In this document: piece by piece, positions 10,311-25,100 of the stretch | Position numbering within the stretch: the stretch's first letter is position 1 | How the letters are laid out: each line of letters begins with the position of its first letter | NCBI GenBank assembly: GCA_039720395.1 | Contig: CM077826.1 | Location: forward strand, 33,414,810 to 33,478,809 | Direction of reading: 5' to 3' | Origin: Liquidambar formosana | Taxonomy: Eukaryota > Streptophyta > Magnoliopsida > Saxifragales > Altingiaceae | DNA: 64,000 bases | Translations under genes and position numbers: made by a program | Notes under the pieces: generated by a model | Told to the model about the DNA's origin: nothing | The model's input: only the letters and a program-made list of their open reading frames with translations | The model's database searches: none

Positions 10311-13034
10311 ATATAATAATATAGATAGAAGATATCTATAAATTAATCATTGGATTAACAAATAACAATGATTAGGGACGTAACCACACCTGGACCAATA
10401 GGGGGCCATCCCCCCGGCCGCCGGCCTTTTGAACCTCTTTTGGTTATTTATACACCTAACATTTGAATTAGTAATTTGTTGCGTACTCACAACAAATAAT
10501 CTGGGTGTGAAAGTATTATTAATGAGGGGTATAGTGATATATTGGCACTCTAGTTGACGTACTGTTAGAACCCAGGGAGTAAAACACATTCTCAAGAGCT
10601 TTGGAACCCACATGTATATTTAAGAGTCACCTTTTAAGATTTTGAAAAAACATTAATAAACATTTATTGATATTTAAAAGAGAAAATCTTAATTCCGTTC
10701 CTAAAAAAGATGGCCATCTACATGGCAGTATGGCACTGTGGGCATGACAACGTGTGCGCGGCCTGAGGCTGCGACTGTTAAGGTGAGGTGAGGTGAGGCC
10801 CACTAGCTTGAAAAAGATGGCCCACTAGCTTGAAAAAGATTGCAGTAGGACTTGAGCTCTCTAGGGAAAAAAAAAAAAAAAATTACCATCCATTTGGGTG
10901 AGTTTCATCCTTTATTTTCTGAATTGATTGAAAATTAATCTACTAAGGTGGTGATGTCGCATTATCATATATGCCATGTTAATTGAGGGGAAAAAGTTAT
11001 TTGACAAGAACATAAATTAAAAAGCATTGAAAAGAATAGCAATGCTCGATTGGAATTAGAGCTATAAAATAAACAAAGCGTCTCAAACTGTACTTGAGAG
11101 CAATTTGATAAAAGGTTTACTCGAGCTTCCATGTGTGATAATTAAAGAAGTCAAATTCAAATCTTAACTTTTAGGTTTATTAATTTATTGAACCAAACTC
11201 AAGTGGAATACTAGCTTGATATGCTTATTTATAATTTTAAATACCCAAACTACTTGAATTTGATTCGAGATCTCTTCAGTTAAAAAACTAGCTTATTCAA
11301 ACTCGTTCATGAGATAATAAAAAAGCAAGAACAAAAAGACCTTCCCGAACTCAATTCGTGATCATTTTAATAAAAGGTACAATCAAACTCATTCACAAGA
11401 TAATAGAAATTAAACAAACAAAAAAAACTTAAAACTTATTTTTGGGCTTATCGATTTATCTACTCAAGTTTAAGCAATCTGCTACTCATCTCAGTTCGGG
11501 ATTGTTTATATCCCTAAGTAAAATAAACATTAGTTGAGAATGAGAAATTATTTAAATTCTTAATTTTTCAATACATTAGCGCACATCCACATGGCAAGAA
11601 GCTCAATCTAATGCATATAACTCATTGGGGAAACCCTCAAATGATATATCATTCCTCACATATACACATACACACACATACACAAATGCATATATGTATC
11701 ATTATTTAGTTATAAAGTGCACTTGCTGTAAGTTACATCAAGTGCTGAATTGATAGGTTATACCTCAATACATCAATGAGTTTTACAATACAGTCCATCT
11801 ATGCATGGGGGACGATCTACTAATGCAGCATTCGATGTAAGTTACACCTTGTAATACAATTTTCAAATTTGTATACAAGCCATAACCCTCTTGATGAGAC
11901 AATAGATCCAATTAATATAATCCATTTTAGTCTAATCCTAGACAACCCTATAAATTGACTAGTTAATTCCATCTAGAAAAATCAAAATTAACTTGATTAA
12001 CCGCATCAACCATTGATCGCCAACCTCGAGATTCTCAAATTCAAGATATGTAGAAGCATTACCATTCTGTAGAAAGTCTAAAGGTGTCGACAGAAACCCA
12101 AATTCTAGAAGAGGGAATGAAAAACTTGAAAGTACGGAAGCGTGTACGGATTGGATAAGAGTCCGGCCTCTACGTGTTTGAGTGTCTGACTAACCACCTG
12201 CCAGGCTGCCACCTCCCATAGAAGCTTCTCAGTGGAAAATTAATTAATTAATCTTATATTAATCAACTCCTAAATTATTAAAAAAAACCTCAGCGGTCTA
12301 AATTTGAATGAATTTTCCACCAAACTACGTGAAAGTCTAAGTCTTCTCAAGTTCCCACCAATTGCGCCCGTGTGCTCTTACCTTTTTTTTTTTTTTTTTT
12401 TCGTTAAAAATTCTTACCAAAATTTTTACAATTTTAAATTGTCTTTAATTTTTATGATATTTTGCCTTTTTAACTCTTTATCTTCTTATTGCTAATAATT
12501 TCATTTTTATAATCAATGAATTTCTTTAGTTTATAAAGTTAAAATAAAATTTTAATAATAAACTAAAAATCGTCCCGTGAAAGTAAAATCTTGACTGCCA
12601 CTGGTCAACTTGATCTTTTTTTTTTTTAATTGTTTTTTTAACACGGTAATGACATTAGACGAGTGGACATAAGTGATTCCTAACACCCAAAAAATTAATA
12701 TGATATTTAAAATCCTGTTATTATCGATTGTATTCCAAAACTTTTACACATGGCTTATAATTTTTTATACTAACCGTTAGATCAAAAAATTTTCTTATAT
12801 AGGTGATGCATGCAAAAAGTAAAATTGATATGAAATTAACTCTTATTTGATCCAAAACTTTTTTTTTTTTTATTCAATAACGATTGCTCATTTATATAAA
12901 TATTAATGAGTGAAACAATTTCGAATCTCGGATCAACTTGATTTTTAATATATATAAACCAAATTTAATTCAGTTATTAGTTTCTCAAAATATGAATAAT
13001 AAGTAGGAGCTTTAGAATGCACTTAAAGAAACTC
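10311..13034. other. Intergenic, no gene seen
   Basis: The only notable elements are a short GC-rich patch at 10398-10430, a 22-base direct duplication near 10798-10840 (CCACTAGCTTGAAAAAGATG twice) and sequence at about 12770-13030 distantly similar to the 7130-7560 foldback family. No supported exon. Confidence 0.4.
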
Positions 13035-13748
13035 CTAACATATATATATATATATTAAAATATTAAAGGTAGGACTTGCACAACACGTTTGAATAAGTCT
13101 AACTTTAGGAGTATTTTGTGCTACTCTCCTTTTCAATGGGAATCCGCCTGCAGAATTCAAACCTTGGACAATTCTGCATGAATTTCCACAAACGTGTATA
13201 ATGCAAGTTGGGCCAAGATCCAAGAAAATTAAAAGTACTAGAACGAAAATGACAGGGAAGAGGAAATTGCGAAGAAACACTTTGTCGAGGACCCTACGCC
13301 CACGGAAAACGATGGTAAGTTTTTTGTTCGACCCATATGTCACTTGCGATTAATTGAGTCACATAAAATTAATTTTGCACAAAGATTTCAAAAACCGGGG
13401 GCGCTTTTGTTTTTTTTTTTTTCTTCTTTGTTTTTTTGGAGTGTTGGAAGGATCAGGGTGTTTACAAAGTAGACTTGGGTTTGGAAATGGAAACGTCAAA
13501 CTTTTATTATGATTATTATTATTATTATTTTGTCAAAGCATTCTAGATAAATGACTTCCCCCCTTCCATCCTATGTATTAAATTGTATTCATTAAGGGCA
13601 ATAAAGGCAAAGAATGTTTGGACCTACTCTATTCTATTTGTATTGAGTTTTTTCTGCCTAGCTTGGTAGCCAAAAAAAAAAAAAAAGAAGGTATTTTATA
13701 TAGTGAATTTTAACCATGGACATTCATCTAAATTGGCTCTTAGTAACA

Positions 13749-13972
13749 CTAGTAATCGAGCACACGTGGTTCGTGTGCAATATATTTTTTTAAGTTTTTG
13801 AAACCGCATGTGTGTGTAGGAGAGAATTAAGGGAAAACAAGTTGTGGTAAGTTTTTTTTAAATTGGTAAAATTATCAAATCCTCTCTTAACTTTATTAAC
13901 TTATAAGGTGTTTTAGTATTTTCATTATGCAATCTAACCACAAAAGGAATTGGCTTAATATATTAGTATAGA
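13749..13972 (-). mobile_element. Short non-autonomous Helitron, 224 bp
   Basis: Read on the minus strand it starts TCTATACTAATA (5' TC terminus, + end 13972) and ends in CTAG (+ 13749-13752). A GCACACG / CGTGTGC hairpin with a 5-base loop (13760-13778) lies a few bases before the end. The flanks are A before the 5' end and T after the 3' end, which fits Helitron insertion between A and T with no target duplication. It is too short to encode Rep/helicase. Confidence 0.75.
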
Positions 13973-14731
13973 TATATAGTTTGTTAATTTAGAAATTAAA
14001 TTCAAAAAAAAAAAAGAAAAAAAAAAGAAAAACCATTGTTTGTTAATTATAAAGTGTGGTGCTGATGGAGAGGATCATAATGGATCGGGTTGGTGGCCCA
14101 TGAATCACTTACTACACAAAAGATAAATGCTGTGGGCCAATGTGAATGTGAGTTTGAGTACCATGGCCAATTATTCATTTGTAAGGGAAAAAAAAATAGA
14201 CGAGAGGAAAAAAAAGGAAAAGGTGACAGCAACAAAAGCGGATGCTTTGGTGTGACCATTTATGTGCCCTTTGTACCATCCACATCTATACATATAATAT
14301 CCATAATTGACAGATTGATGAATTCACCACAACCGTCTATTTTGAGGGACATTTTCTTCTCATTCAAGTAAGAATGGGGCTTTTATTGTAAGTGATTGAC
14401 GAGATGTTGACCCAAAGGTTTTATTATATGGATAACGTGTGTAGCGATCCTTATCGACATCCACCAATCTCGAATCTAGAGAAAAAAGTTACTATCGACG
14501 GTGCCCTCACCAGTGTATTCACAAACTCTTTTCCTTATTTGAGAGGATCTTACAGGAATCCCATTACATGAGAGCCATATCATTGGATATATAGAAGATC
14601 ATGTAAGGGTTTTGTGGTCAAAATTTATTATAAAATGTCATGTAATTTGATCACATGTGTCTATTAATGTCTGAAATTCTTTCTTATGATGGTTTTTAAG
14701 CACAATTCTCCATCAATTTCCATTTTTAATA

Positions 14732-15001
14732 CTCCCCCCGTCGTTCTTATTTGACTATCGTTTTTGAAAAAAAAATGCGCCTTTTTAGAAAATCTTTTTA
14801 GATGCTTTTAATTCAATATAAATGCTCTAACATACCAATTTTACCCTTAAATGTACAAAACATTTGAAAATGTAAAATACTAATGCAGAAAGGATATTTT
14901 AGGAAATCAATTTTAAAAAGTTATTGACTTTTTGAATGTGACAATAATTTTAGAACATCCTAAAATAAAAAAAAAGGACAATAAAAGAAAAACAAAGGGA
15001 G
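14732..15001. mobile_element. Stowaway-type MITE
   Basis: Ends are CTCCCCCCGTCGTTCTTATT and its imperfect inverse ending AAAAACAAAGGGAG, flanked by TA at 14730-14731 and 15002-15003. TA duplication and CTCCC ends are typical of Tc1/mariner-derived Stowaway elements. Non-coding. Confidence 0.75.
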
Positions 15002-15003
15002 TA

Positions 15004-18000
15004 TATTTTTTGTTGATTAATTTTGTACTTATAAGATGAAATTAAGATTAAAAAAAATGATGAAATAACACGTGTCTTGAAATGTGCATTGGAAACTACA
15101 TAAAGATGAAAGAGCCCATGACAAGAGGGATGTCGTTGTGACTGTGCTCTCTTAGAGCATCTCTAATCATATGAAGCATTTAAGTGAGCTATATGCATTT
15201 TTTACATCGCTACAGTATAAAAACGCATCGCTACAGTGAAAATGCATCACATGAAAAAAATGACTACTCCCATGCATTTGAGCCATTTTTTTGCCTCACC
15301 TACTTTTCCCAGTACCTTTAACCATTTCTACTAATTGATTTTCTACTAATGAGTTAATTCACAACCATCAGATGCGATGAGTTCTTTACAAAGCTTCCAA
15401 GAAATGGTAACTTTATTTTTTTCTTTTCAACTTAAGGACACATACGGGTGCAGACCACAAACGGCATAATTCAATCACTTGCTCTGAAAGGATCTAGCCG
15501 GCCTTTAGAGGGGTGGTGATGCCTTAAGCATACACATAAGTATCCTTCTCCCAATCAATGTGGATTTTTTATTTTTTTTTTGGGGGCCCTCGAGTTAACA
15601 AGACATATGCACATATAGATACAATAGGCATAAACCAAACACCAACTTCAAAATTATTAGGGCAAATTACCAAACAAAAAAAAAAAAAAAAAAAGAAAAG
15701 AGAAAGAAAAAGGATCTTAATGCATTTATAGCTCCTTTTCACATAACTCCTTAAAGAAAACAATGTCTCTCTAGACAATTTATATATTTAGTGATTAGCA
15801 TCACTATTAATCACCGTTTGTGTAGTGGTTATATGATCCAAAAAAAAAAAATAAAAAATAAATAAATAAGGCTAAAGATTAGAAGGATTTCTTGTAATTT
15901 ACCCGACCAAATTATTGACACTTTGGTTTTACCTTCTCGCGACTTACACTGAAGGTGTATTAATTAAAATTTAGAAATTTTAAAAAGACTAGACCGTGTA
16001 AAGCAAGAATGGAATAAATTATTACATACAATCCTTGAAGATCGAGGAGAAGAAAGGGTTATGATTTGCCAAGTAGGAAGTATTATAATTTCAACAATTA
16101 ATGTTTCTTCAAACAGTTGAACAACTCTAACAACCTATATTTTAGCCTAAAATGAGAATTCAACCAAATAGATTCCCACATAAACTGCAGAGGATGAAGT
16201 TGATTGCCTAGGCCGCCCATCAGCCCCATCTTGATTGCCCTCATGTATAGAAAAGGTCGAAAGCAAGCAGGTGGATATCCTCCACTATTCTACTAGGTTT
16301 ACCACATTTTTAATGTATTGGTTTAATTGTAATTATATGTAGTGCTCTGGATAGGAATGGTGGTGGCTTGGATGACTCTTCTAAGTCGCTTTGTCGGTCT
16401 CCGTATGGGTTTTGGAATTATATAATCAGGATTGGGACCGGTCTGAATTTTACAACCCTAATTCAGATTACGATGTTGGTATGACACATATTAGCGTGTT
16501 TATACCTGATCGTCATCTTATACATATCTTTTAAGAATTTAGTTGTCTAACACAACGTTGGATCTGAGTCGTGCATGACTGCGAGTGGATTTCACTTGTC
16601 GTTGTATGATTATCACGTACAACTCGAATGTCGTGAAGGTGATTTAAAACCGTATTATGCATGGTCAAGAGCTCAAGATCAAGAAACTAAAATTTTGAAC
16701 TTCATTTTTGCTCATCATTTTTAAACCATTGGATACGTAGGATGCAATGGTATTTCAAAAAACTGATATGACCAAACTCTACTTACTATTCAACAAATCA
16801 ACTAACATAAAAAATGAAATGCAAAAATTAAATCGTTTGATCCCGATCATATAAATGAGATAGAAGGGAGTCTAAATATAATTATGAATACATACTATAG
16901 GGAGTAGAGTATAGTTTTTGAAAGCAGAGCGTTCGCTTCCTTTTTTTCTCCAAAGGACATGAGATTTTAATATAATTTACCCGTATATTGGGTTAATGGG
17001 TCACTTTGTTTTTCCTGAAATTGTTTTATTAGGCCGCCTCTCATTAATCCAACCTTATCGGGACATGGGATTAATATAATCGTACTAGGATTGCTTATCG
17101 AATAAAATATTTATTCCCAATTAAATCAGGGGGTGAAAATTATTTTAATCAAGGTTGAGCTACGAAACAATACCGTGTTGAAATTATAAAGGCCTGTTTA
17201 ATTATCCAATTCAAAATTAAATAATGGATTGTACTTTAATATGATGTAAAATTTTTTAAATTGTTTAGTTTCGAATTAGTGTTCCATTAGACCCTAAGTC
17301 ACTTTTTGTATATTTGTAATTATGGTACCCGTTCCACATCCTCAGTAAGTTACTGTTTACTTATAGTAATCACAACCCAAGCATATAATATTGGTAAGGA
17401 TTCTGTATAACATTAGATCCACCTATAAATAAACGTTAAAAATGTTCAACTAATGATTTTTTATATTTTTTTATTAAATAATTGTGTTTTAAAATTAGGT
17501 GATGACATGTGTCTTGGCCTAATGATAAGATTACGTAAAAAAATACTCGAAAATTTCATCTACTTTGTCTATTGATTATTATGATAATGATAAATTAATA
17601 ATTAATAATAAAAAATGAAAAAAAAAACGGGTATAGCACATCAACCAACGATGAATTTAATTACAATTACTAGTTGATAAAATAGAATTAAATGATCTTA
17701 CAGTGATATTGTAGCTTAATTCTATCTAATCTAATGACAATAAAAGAAAATTGTTTACCCAAAAAAAAAAAAAAAAGTAAAAAAAAAGATAGTAAATTTT
17801 TTTTTTTGAAAAAAAAAAAAAATTTTTAGGGGGTCTACACTCTACAGGTCACAAGATGTTTCCACAATTTTACCTATACTATACTACACTATATATATAT
17901 ATATATATATTTTATATATTATTAGCATGGTGGCCGTCAAGGTCTCCCCTGGAGGGTAGGGGGGTACGAGGGGGTTGCCTTCTGGTTATGCCACGTCAGA

Positions 18001-18157
18001 TGACGTGGGACCAACACACTGGGCGGGCAAGAAGACTGATTCTCCCTTGGCTGCTTTTTTATATTTTTGCCAGGTCATTTTTGCACGCAATATTTTTTAT
18101 AAAAAAAAGGAAAAAAATTATGAGAAGAATTACAAGAGCAAAAAATATGTGATGGAG
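15004..18157. other. Intergenic upstream of the P4-ATPase gene, no gene seen
   Basis: AT-rich with several A or T runs (15681-15695, 15841-15851, 17761-17775). No convincing exon. The last few hundred bases, including the GC-richer stretch at 17930-18050, are likely promoter of the flippase gene. Confidence 0.4.
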
Positions 18158-18167
18158 TATATAAATA
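18158..18167 (+). promoter_or_regulatory. TATA box of the P4-ATPase gene
   Basis: TATATAAATA lies about 1 kb before the start codon. Its expected start site near 18190-18200 is followed by a pyrimidine-rich leader (TCTCTCTAGAGATTTTCTCT and similar, 18240-18362), typical of plant 5'UTRs. Confidence 0.6.
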
Positions 18168-18423
18168 TAGGAGAGGAGGGCCCGGAAAATCCTGGCATTG
18201 GTTCGGACTTCCGACGAAGAGAAGGCTCATTCGCCCTAAAACCTCTGTCCTCTCTGTCTGTCCTCCCCTCTCTCTAGAGATTTTCTCTCTAGAGACGACT
18301 TTCTCTCTCTTTACGATCTGTAACTCACAAGCTTTCTCTCCCCCCCCCTCTCATTCTCTCTCATGAGTTGTTAAATGGGTTTTGTTAGTTTCTCATGAAG
18401 ATTAACGGAGCTCGTGATTTCAG

Positions 18424-19166
18424 GTATTTATTTATTTATTTTATTTTCTCGGCTGGATTTGTTATTGTGGGTATTTTTTTTCTTTCTTTCTTTCTAATTT
18501 CAGCTTTTCTTTTTTTTTTCTTTTTTGTTAATTTTTCGTTATGATTGTTACGAGGAACCGGTTCTTGTAATCTGATTGTGTCATTACTTGTTGAAGATTG
18601 GTTTTAAGCCGAAGTTTCTCTCTCTGTAAATAACTTCTTTTGCAGCTCTCTCAATTTTTGTTTTTGTTTTAAAATTCCTATGGTTTAATTTCTGTTTTTT
18701 TTTTTTTTTTTTTGTTGGTTTCGATTTTGGTAGAATTTGGTTGTGTTTTTTATTATTGGAATCTTTATAGCCATCATTGATAATTTGTTATCCGATTTGA
18801 TTTTTAATTTTCTTTCAAATTCTCAAGGCTTTGAAAATTCTACGAATCTGGATATGCGAGCATTTAATTAGTGCATATTTTATCAATTAGGACTGTCAAT
18901 GAAAAACCCTCTTTCGCAATGTGGTGTTTTCAATGCATGAATGCTTGATTTACGTAATGGGTTTGAAATATTCTCAGGTTATGCTTTGCTGCAACTTGTC
19001 AAATCTCTGTGCTCTGAGTTAATTTTCATGTGGGTATATTAAATTCGCTCCTAGTGGATCAATTGTGCATAGGGGTATCCTTTAATATACTTGGTGAAGA
19101 CAAGATTTGAGGTGTTTTTGCTGGGTATGTGTCATTTATAATTGACTTGAGCTGAAACCCTGAAAG
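18424..19166 (+). other. Probable 5'UTR intron of the P4-ATPase gene
   Basis: A donor-like CTCGTGATTTCAG/GTATTTATTT occurs at 18423/18424, followed by T-rich intron-like sequence up to shortly before the start codon. The acceptor is not decided: candidates are the CTCAG near 18978 or AG sites close to 19150-19166. A leader intron is inferred from the T-richness and the gap between leader and start codon. Confidence 0.45.
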
Positions 19167-22100
19167 ATGACAAGGGGCAGGATAAGGGCAAAGCTCCGTC
19201 GGAGCAATCTTTACACATTCTCATGCCTTCGGCCAACTGCTGCCGAGACAGAGGCGCCACATTCTTTCCAAGGCCCAGGGTACTCACGAATTGTATACTG
19301 CAACCAACCACGTGTGCACCGGAAGAAACCTTTGAATTATCCCTCAAATTATACATCTACCACAAAATATAATATAATTACCTTTCTCCCCAAGGCGATC
19401 TTTGAGCAGTTCCGGCGGGTTGCTAATGTGTACTTCCTTTTGGCTGCAATTCTATCTCTCACACCTGTTGCGCCGTTCTCTGCTGTGAGCATGATTGCTC
19501 CTCTGGCATTTGTTGTTGGGCTTAGTATGGCAAAGGAAGCTTTGGAAGATTGGCGGAGGTTTATTCAGGATATGAAGGTTAACTCCCGGAAAGCTAGTGT
19601 TCATAAAGGGGATGGTGTGTTTGGTTTTAAGCCATGGCAGAAGATTCGAGTTGGAGATGTGGTGAAAGTTGAAAAGGATCAGTTTTTTCCTGCAGATTTG
19701 CTTCTATTGTCGTCGAGTTATGAAGACGGGATCTGCTATGTGGAGACTATGAACTTAGATGGTGAGACAAACTTGAAGGTAAAGAGATGTTTGGAGTCAA
19801 CTTTGCCCTTGGACGATGATACAACTTTCAAAGATTTCGCTGGAACAATCAAATGCGAAGACCCCAATTCCAATCTTTATACCTTTGTTGGTAATTTTGA
19901 GTATGATCGTCAGATTTATCCTCTTGATCCTAATCAGATTCTTCTCAGAGATTCAAAGCTCAGGAATACAGCTCATGTGTATGGTGTGGTGATATTCACG
20001 GGTCATGATACCAAAGTCATGCAGAATGCAACAAAGTCTCCTTCAAAAAGGAGCAAAATAGAGAGAAAAATGGATCAAATTATTTACATCCTTTTCACCC
20101 TCCTTGTAGGGATATCATTGATCAGCTCTATAGGTTTTGCTGTGAAAACAAAGTTCCAAATGCCAGACTGGTGGTACTTGCAACCCAAGAATACTACAAG
20201 CTTTTATGATCCCGAAAGGCCTGCATTGTCTGGTGTTTTCCATCTGGTCACTGCTCTTATCCTCTATGGATATTTAATACCCATCTCTCTCTATGTTTCA
20301 ATTGAGGTTGTGAAAGTCCTTCAAGCGACCTTCATTAACCAGGACATACACATGTATGATGAAGAGACTGGGAATCCTGCTCAAGCACGGACATCAAATT
20401 TGAATGAGGAGTTAGGCCAGGTTGACACGATCCTCTCTGATAAAACTGGAACTTTGACATGCAATCAGATGGATTTTCTTAAGTGTTCCATTGCTGGCAC
20501 TGCATATGGTGTGGGTTCTAGCGAAGTTGAACTTGCTGCAGCAAAGCAGATGGCTATTGACATTAACGAGCCAGATTCAGAAGTTTCCAACGTTCCTGTG
20601 CGTAAAACCAGCGCACGTGATTCGTGGGAGAACAATGGAAGTGGTTATGGAGTGTCGGAAATTGAATTGGAGACTGTCATTACTTCTAAGGATGGAAAAG
20701 ATCAGAAACCTATTATCAAGGGGTTTAACTTTGTTGACAGCCGTCTCATGGATGGAAATTGGTCAAAAGAGCCCAAAGCTGATGTAATTTTGTTATTTTT
20801 CCGGATACTAGCGACTTGTCACACCGCAATTCCGGAGCCAAATGAAGAGACTGGCAGTTTTAACTATGAAGCAGAGTCACCTGATGAAGGAGCTTTTCTT
20901 GTTGCAGCAAGAGAATTTGGTTTTGAGTTCTGTAGAAGAACTCAATCAAGCGTATTTATCCGTGAAAGATATCCATCTTCTAGACAACCAGTTGAAAGGT
21001 CAGGACATAGATGAACAATTTTATTTTATTTTATTCATTTTTTTTCTTGTTCTTTTTTCACTTTTAGCATCTTATTTGTTTCTTGGAAAATTTTCAGGGA
21101 ATTTAAAATTCTCAATCTGTTGGACTTCACTAGCAAAAGAAAGCGAATGTCTGTAATTGTGCGGGATGAGGACGGGCAGATTCTCCTCCTGTGCAAAGGT
21201 GCAGACAGGTTAGGCTCATGACACTGCTTTGTAATGTTTTATTTTCTTTTAGGGATATTGACATCTATACGATAGACAAGTGATAAACATGCACATTTAC
21301 ACATAGCTTGGTAGAATTTTCAGTCAGCTTCCTTATGGTGTTGGGGGGAGTTTTTAAATATGTATCTCAGTATCCTTATGGGATAACAAACTACCATAAC
21401 CTCTATTATTTGATGACTTTCATGATCATGACATCTCATATCCTGGAAATGGGTAATTAAGCTGTATTAATTTTTGTTGGACTTTTCTCGAAGAAAAATC
21501 CTTTTATTCACCTTTTGAAAGTGCACGTGTAATTCCGTTGCTTGAATCATGCAGCATCATCTTTGATCGGCTATCAAAGAATGGAAGAATGTATGAGGAA
21601 GCTACTACTAGGCATCTGAATGAATACGGAGAAACTGGGTTGCGTACATTGGCTCTTGCTTACAGGAAGCTTGAAGAATCTGAATATTCTGCTTGGAACA
21701 ATGAATTTGTCAAAGCAAAGACTTCTATTGGGGCTGATAGGGAGGCAATGCTTGAAAGGGTATCAGATATGATGGAAAGGGATTTGATCCTCGTTGGTGC
21801 AACTGCTGTGGAGGACAAATTGCAAAAAGGGGTACACGTTATACTTGCTTTGGTGTCGTAATCATGTATCATCCTTTTGGTCTATTTAATCTTAATTTCT
21901 TTTCTTTTCTCTGTAGGTGCCTCAGTGTATAGATAAATTGGCACAAGCTGGTCTCAAAATTTGGGTTCTGACAGGGGATAAAATGGAAACTGCTATCAAC
22001 ATAGGGTCTGTCTCTTACCAATTGAATAGAAGCTCTCCTTAATACAAAGTTACTCCTCTTGAAAGCTGTATCTTTGGAACTGGACTTCATTTAAGATGCC

Positions 22101-25100
22101 CTATCAAATTGCTGTAATGAAATTTTTGTTTGTGTTATGCAGATTTGCCTGTAGTTTACTCCGACAGGGCATGAAGCAGATCTGTATAACAACAATGAAT
22201 TCGGATACGTTAACTCAAGATTCCAAAGAGGTATATATATTGCTTTTAGATAGAGTATGGGAAACCGATTTCAGGAAATTGATTTCATCATGTTAGACTT
22301 TTTGGCTGTTGATGACTGATCAGACTGTGAAAGAGAACATATTGATGCAAATCACCAATGCCACCCAAATGATCAAGCTAGAAAAGGATCCTCACGCTGC
22401 ATTTGCGTTAATTATCGATGGGAAAACTCTAACTTATGCTTTAGAAGACGATATGAAACATCAATTCTTGGGTTTAGCAGTTGGCTGTGCATCTGTCATA
22501 TGCTGTCGTGTCTCTCCCAAGCAGAAGGCACTGGTAGGAACTTTTTTTTCCTCCATCAATTGATGGACTTTCTCTTCTGACTTCATCTATTCTGCTTTCA
22601 ATTTTTAATAATGATATTTATATAAGGGAGATATAGATATGTGCTCTTCTGTTGGATTCGTCCTTATTTATTTATTTTGGCACCAGGTAACAAGATTAGT
22701 AAAAGAAGGAACTGGAAAAACCACCTTAGCAATTGGTGATGGTGCAAATGATGTTGGAATGATTCAAGAAGCTGACATTGGCGTTGGCATCAGTGGGGTG
22801 GAAGGTATGCAGGTTGGTAACATCTCTGACAGGCTCTCTTTTTTACAATGCTTTTATGAAAAAGAATACATTTTTTCTAGAACTGCCATGTTTGTACACT
22901 TGGATATCTTTCTGTTACTATGATAATGGAAATGTATCTCCACATATAAATTTATTATTGGTGTTTAAAATTTGTGGGGTGGCAAAATCTGATTTGGGTT
23001 GGACAAAGGGCATCATGACTGTTTGCAATGATTGGGCCAAATTGTTTGGACCCCATCATGCCAAGAGATAGAGACTTTGACACATTGTCAGGCTTCCGTC
23101 TGCGTTCATATTCAGAAGCGGAAATGTCAAGTGCTTCTTTAATCTTTTAACTTCCTGTGATTACTGAAAAATTGATTGTGATTGTGATAGGTCTAATGTA
23201 TTGAACCATTTTCTAGTTAACATGTTACGGTTAATGCTTATCTTTGTCAGGGCTCCAGTCACTCTAGAAATACATTGTCAAGGCTTTCTCTTTAGAATTA
23301 CTAGTAGCGAGGCACATGCAATGCATGTACAAGTTAATTAAGTTCCACAATTGGAAAAAAAAAAAAAAAAATACAAACAAACAAAAAAAAAAATTGATTT
23401 ATATGGAGTAGTTGGTGTTGTGAACACTTACGCTCCATGTAATGTTTGAAAAAGTCCCAAAGAAAGTTATCTTACAGAGAGAGAGGTAATGGGTTTTGAA
23501 AAAGTCTGTTTTGGCCCTTGGTTTTTATCACTTGAATTTTTTATGGAGGCTAATCATAGTATTAATTAATTAGGGGACTGCAATGGGGTCCATTTTTTAG
23601 GGTGAGAAAACAAAAGTTATTCCCTTTCTATAATAGTACTAAAGGTGTGTTAGTACACATGATGCGTCTGCGTACAAAACACCAAAATTATTCCACCCAT
23701 AATGCAGGATGGAAATGTGGTTTTGTGAGTTTGAAGTTTAAAGCTTCCATCAAAATAATGTGTTGATTAATTATAAACATTGTGTGGTGTGTTAAGACAA
23801 TTATACCTCTTTATTTTATGGTTTCTTTTGTTTGCAGAAGGTTATTTTTGTCACTTTAATTAGTGGACACAAGGGAGAGAGAGACAAAACCAAGTATTCC
23901 CACTATGTAACAGTATAGATAGATAGATGTATTGCTTCCTGATGTTAGTCAAGCTTATCAAGTATTTTGCATTTTGCAGGCTGTGATGGCTAGTGACTTT
24001 TCTATTGCCCAGTTCCGGTTTCTGGAGAGATTACTGGTTGTCCATGGACACTGGTGTTATAAGAGGATTGCTCAGATGGTAATTCTTTAAGACTGCCCTC
24101 TTTGATGTTGCATTTTTGTGCTTTTGATTTGTTTGCACACACGCATGCACACGCATAACACATGCTATGTACATGTGTGGTGGGTTTGTTATTTGTTATT
24201 CTCTAATTCATCTTTATTTGACATGCAATGCTCTGCATCCAGATATGCTATTTCTTCTACAAAAATATAGCTTTCGGTCTCACTCTCTTCTACTTCGAGG
24301 CATTCACGAGCTTTTCTGGTCAATCAGTTTATGATGATTGGTACATGCTATTATTTAATGTCATTCTTACCTCACTACCTGTCATTTCTCTTGGAGTTTT
24401 TGAGCAAGATGTTTCTTCTGAAGTTTGCTTACAGGTCAGTTCCATTTAAAACTCTGTTCTTTTAGTGCATATTTGGGCGTCACATGAAATTGAATGGCTC
24501 TATTTCAATTTTGATTGCATTTAATGAGAAATCCATTTTCCATGAATGGGGCCAGTAGAAAGATGGCAGCCATCTCACTAATGGTTACTGAATATTTAAA
24601 CACTGTCATTTCAGAAAAACCTATAATTGGATCCCACATTGATTAGCTGTAGTGATTGCTTCTGTTTTTTTTTCTTCAATGTTAATATTCGCATTAATAA
24701 TTTTTGACTTTAAATACTATTTAAAACACAATGGAGCCATTCAAATTTCCTAGGACACCGAGACGCACCCAACCTTTAATATTTCTTTCATGTTCCAGTT
24801 GGTTGTGATAATTATGCACATGCTATTTCTTTTGCAGTTCCCTGCACTGTATCAGCAAGGACCCAAAAATTTGTTCTTCGACTGGTATAGGATATTTGGG
24901 TGGATGGGAAACGGTCTCTATTCCTCCCTCATTATTTTCTTCCTCAACATTATCATCTTCTATGATCAGGCCTTCCGTTCCGGAGGCCAGACTGCTGACA
25001 TGTCTGCTGTGGGTACCACAATGTTCACTTGCATCATCTGGGCTGTCAACTGCCAGATCGCACTCACAATGAGCCACTTCACATGGATCCAACACCTCTT

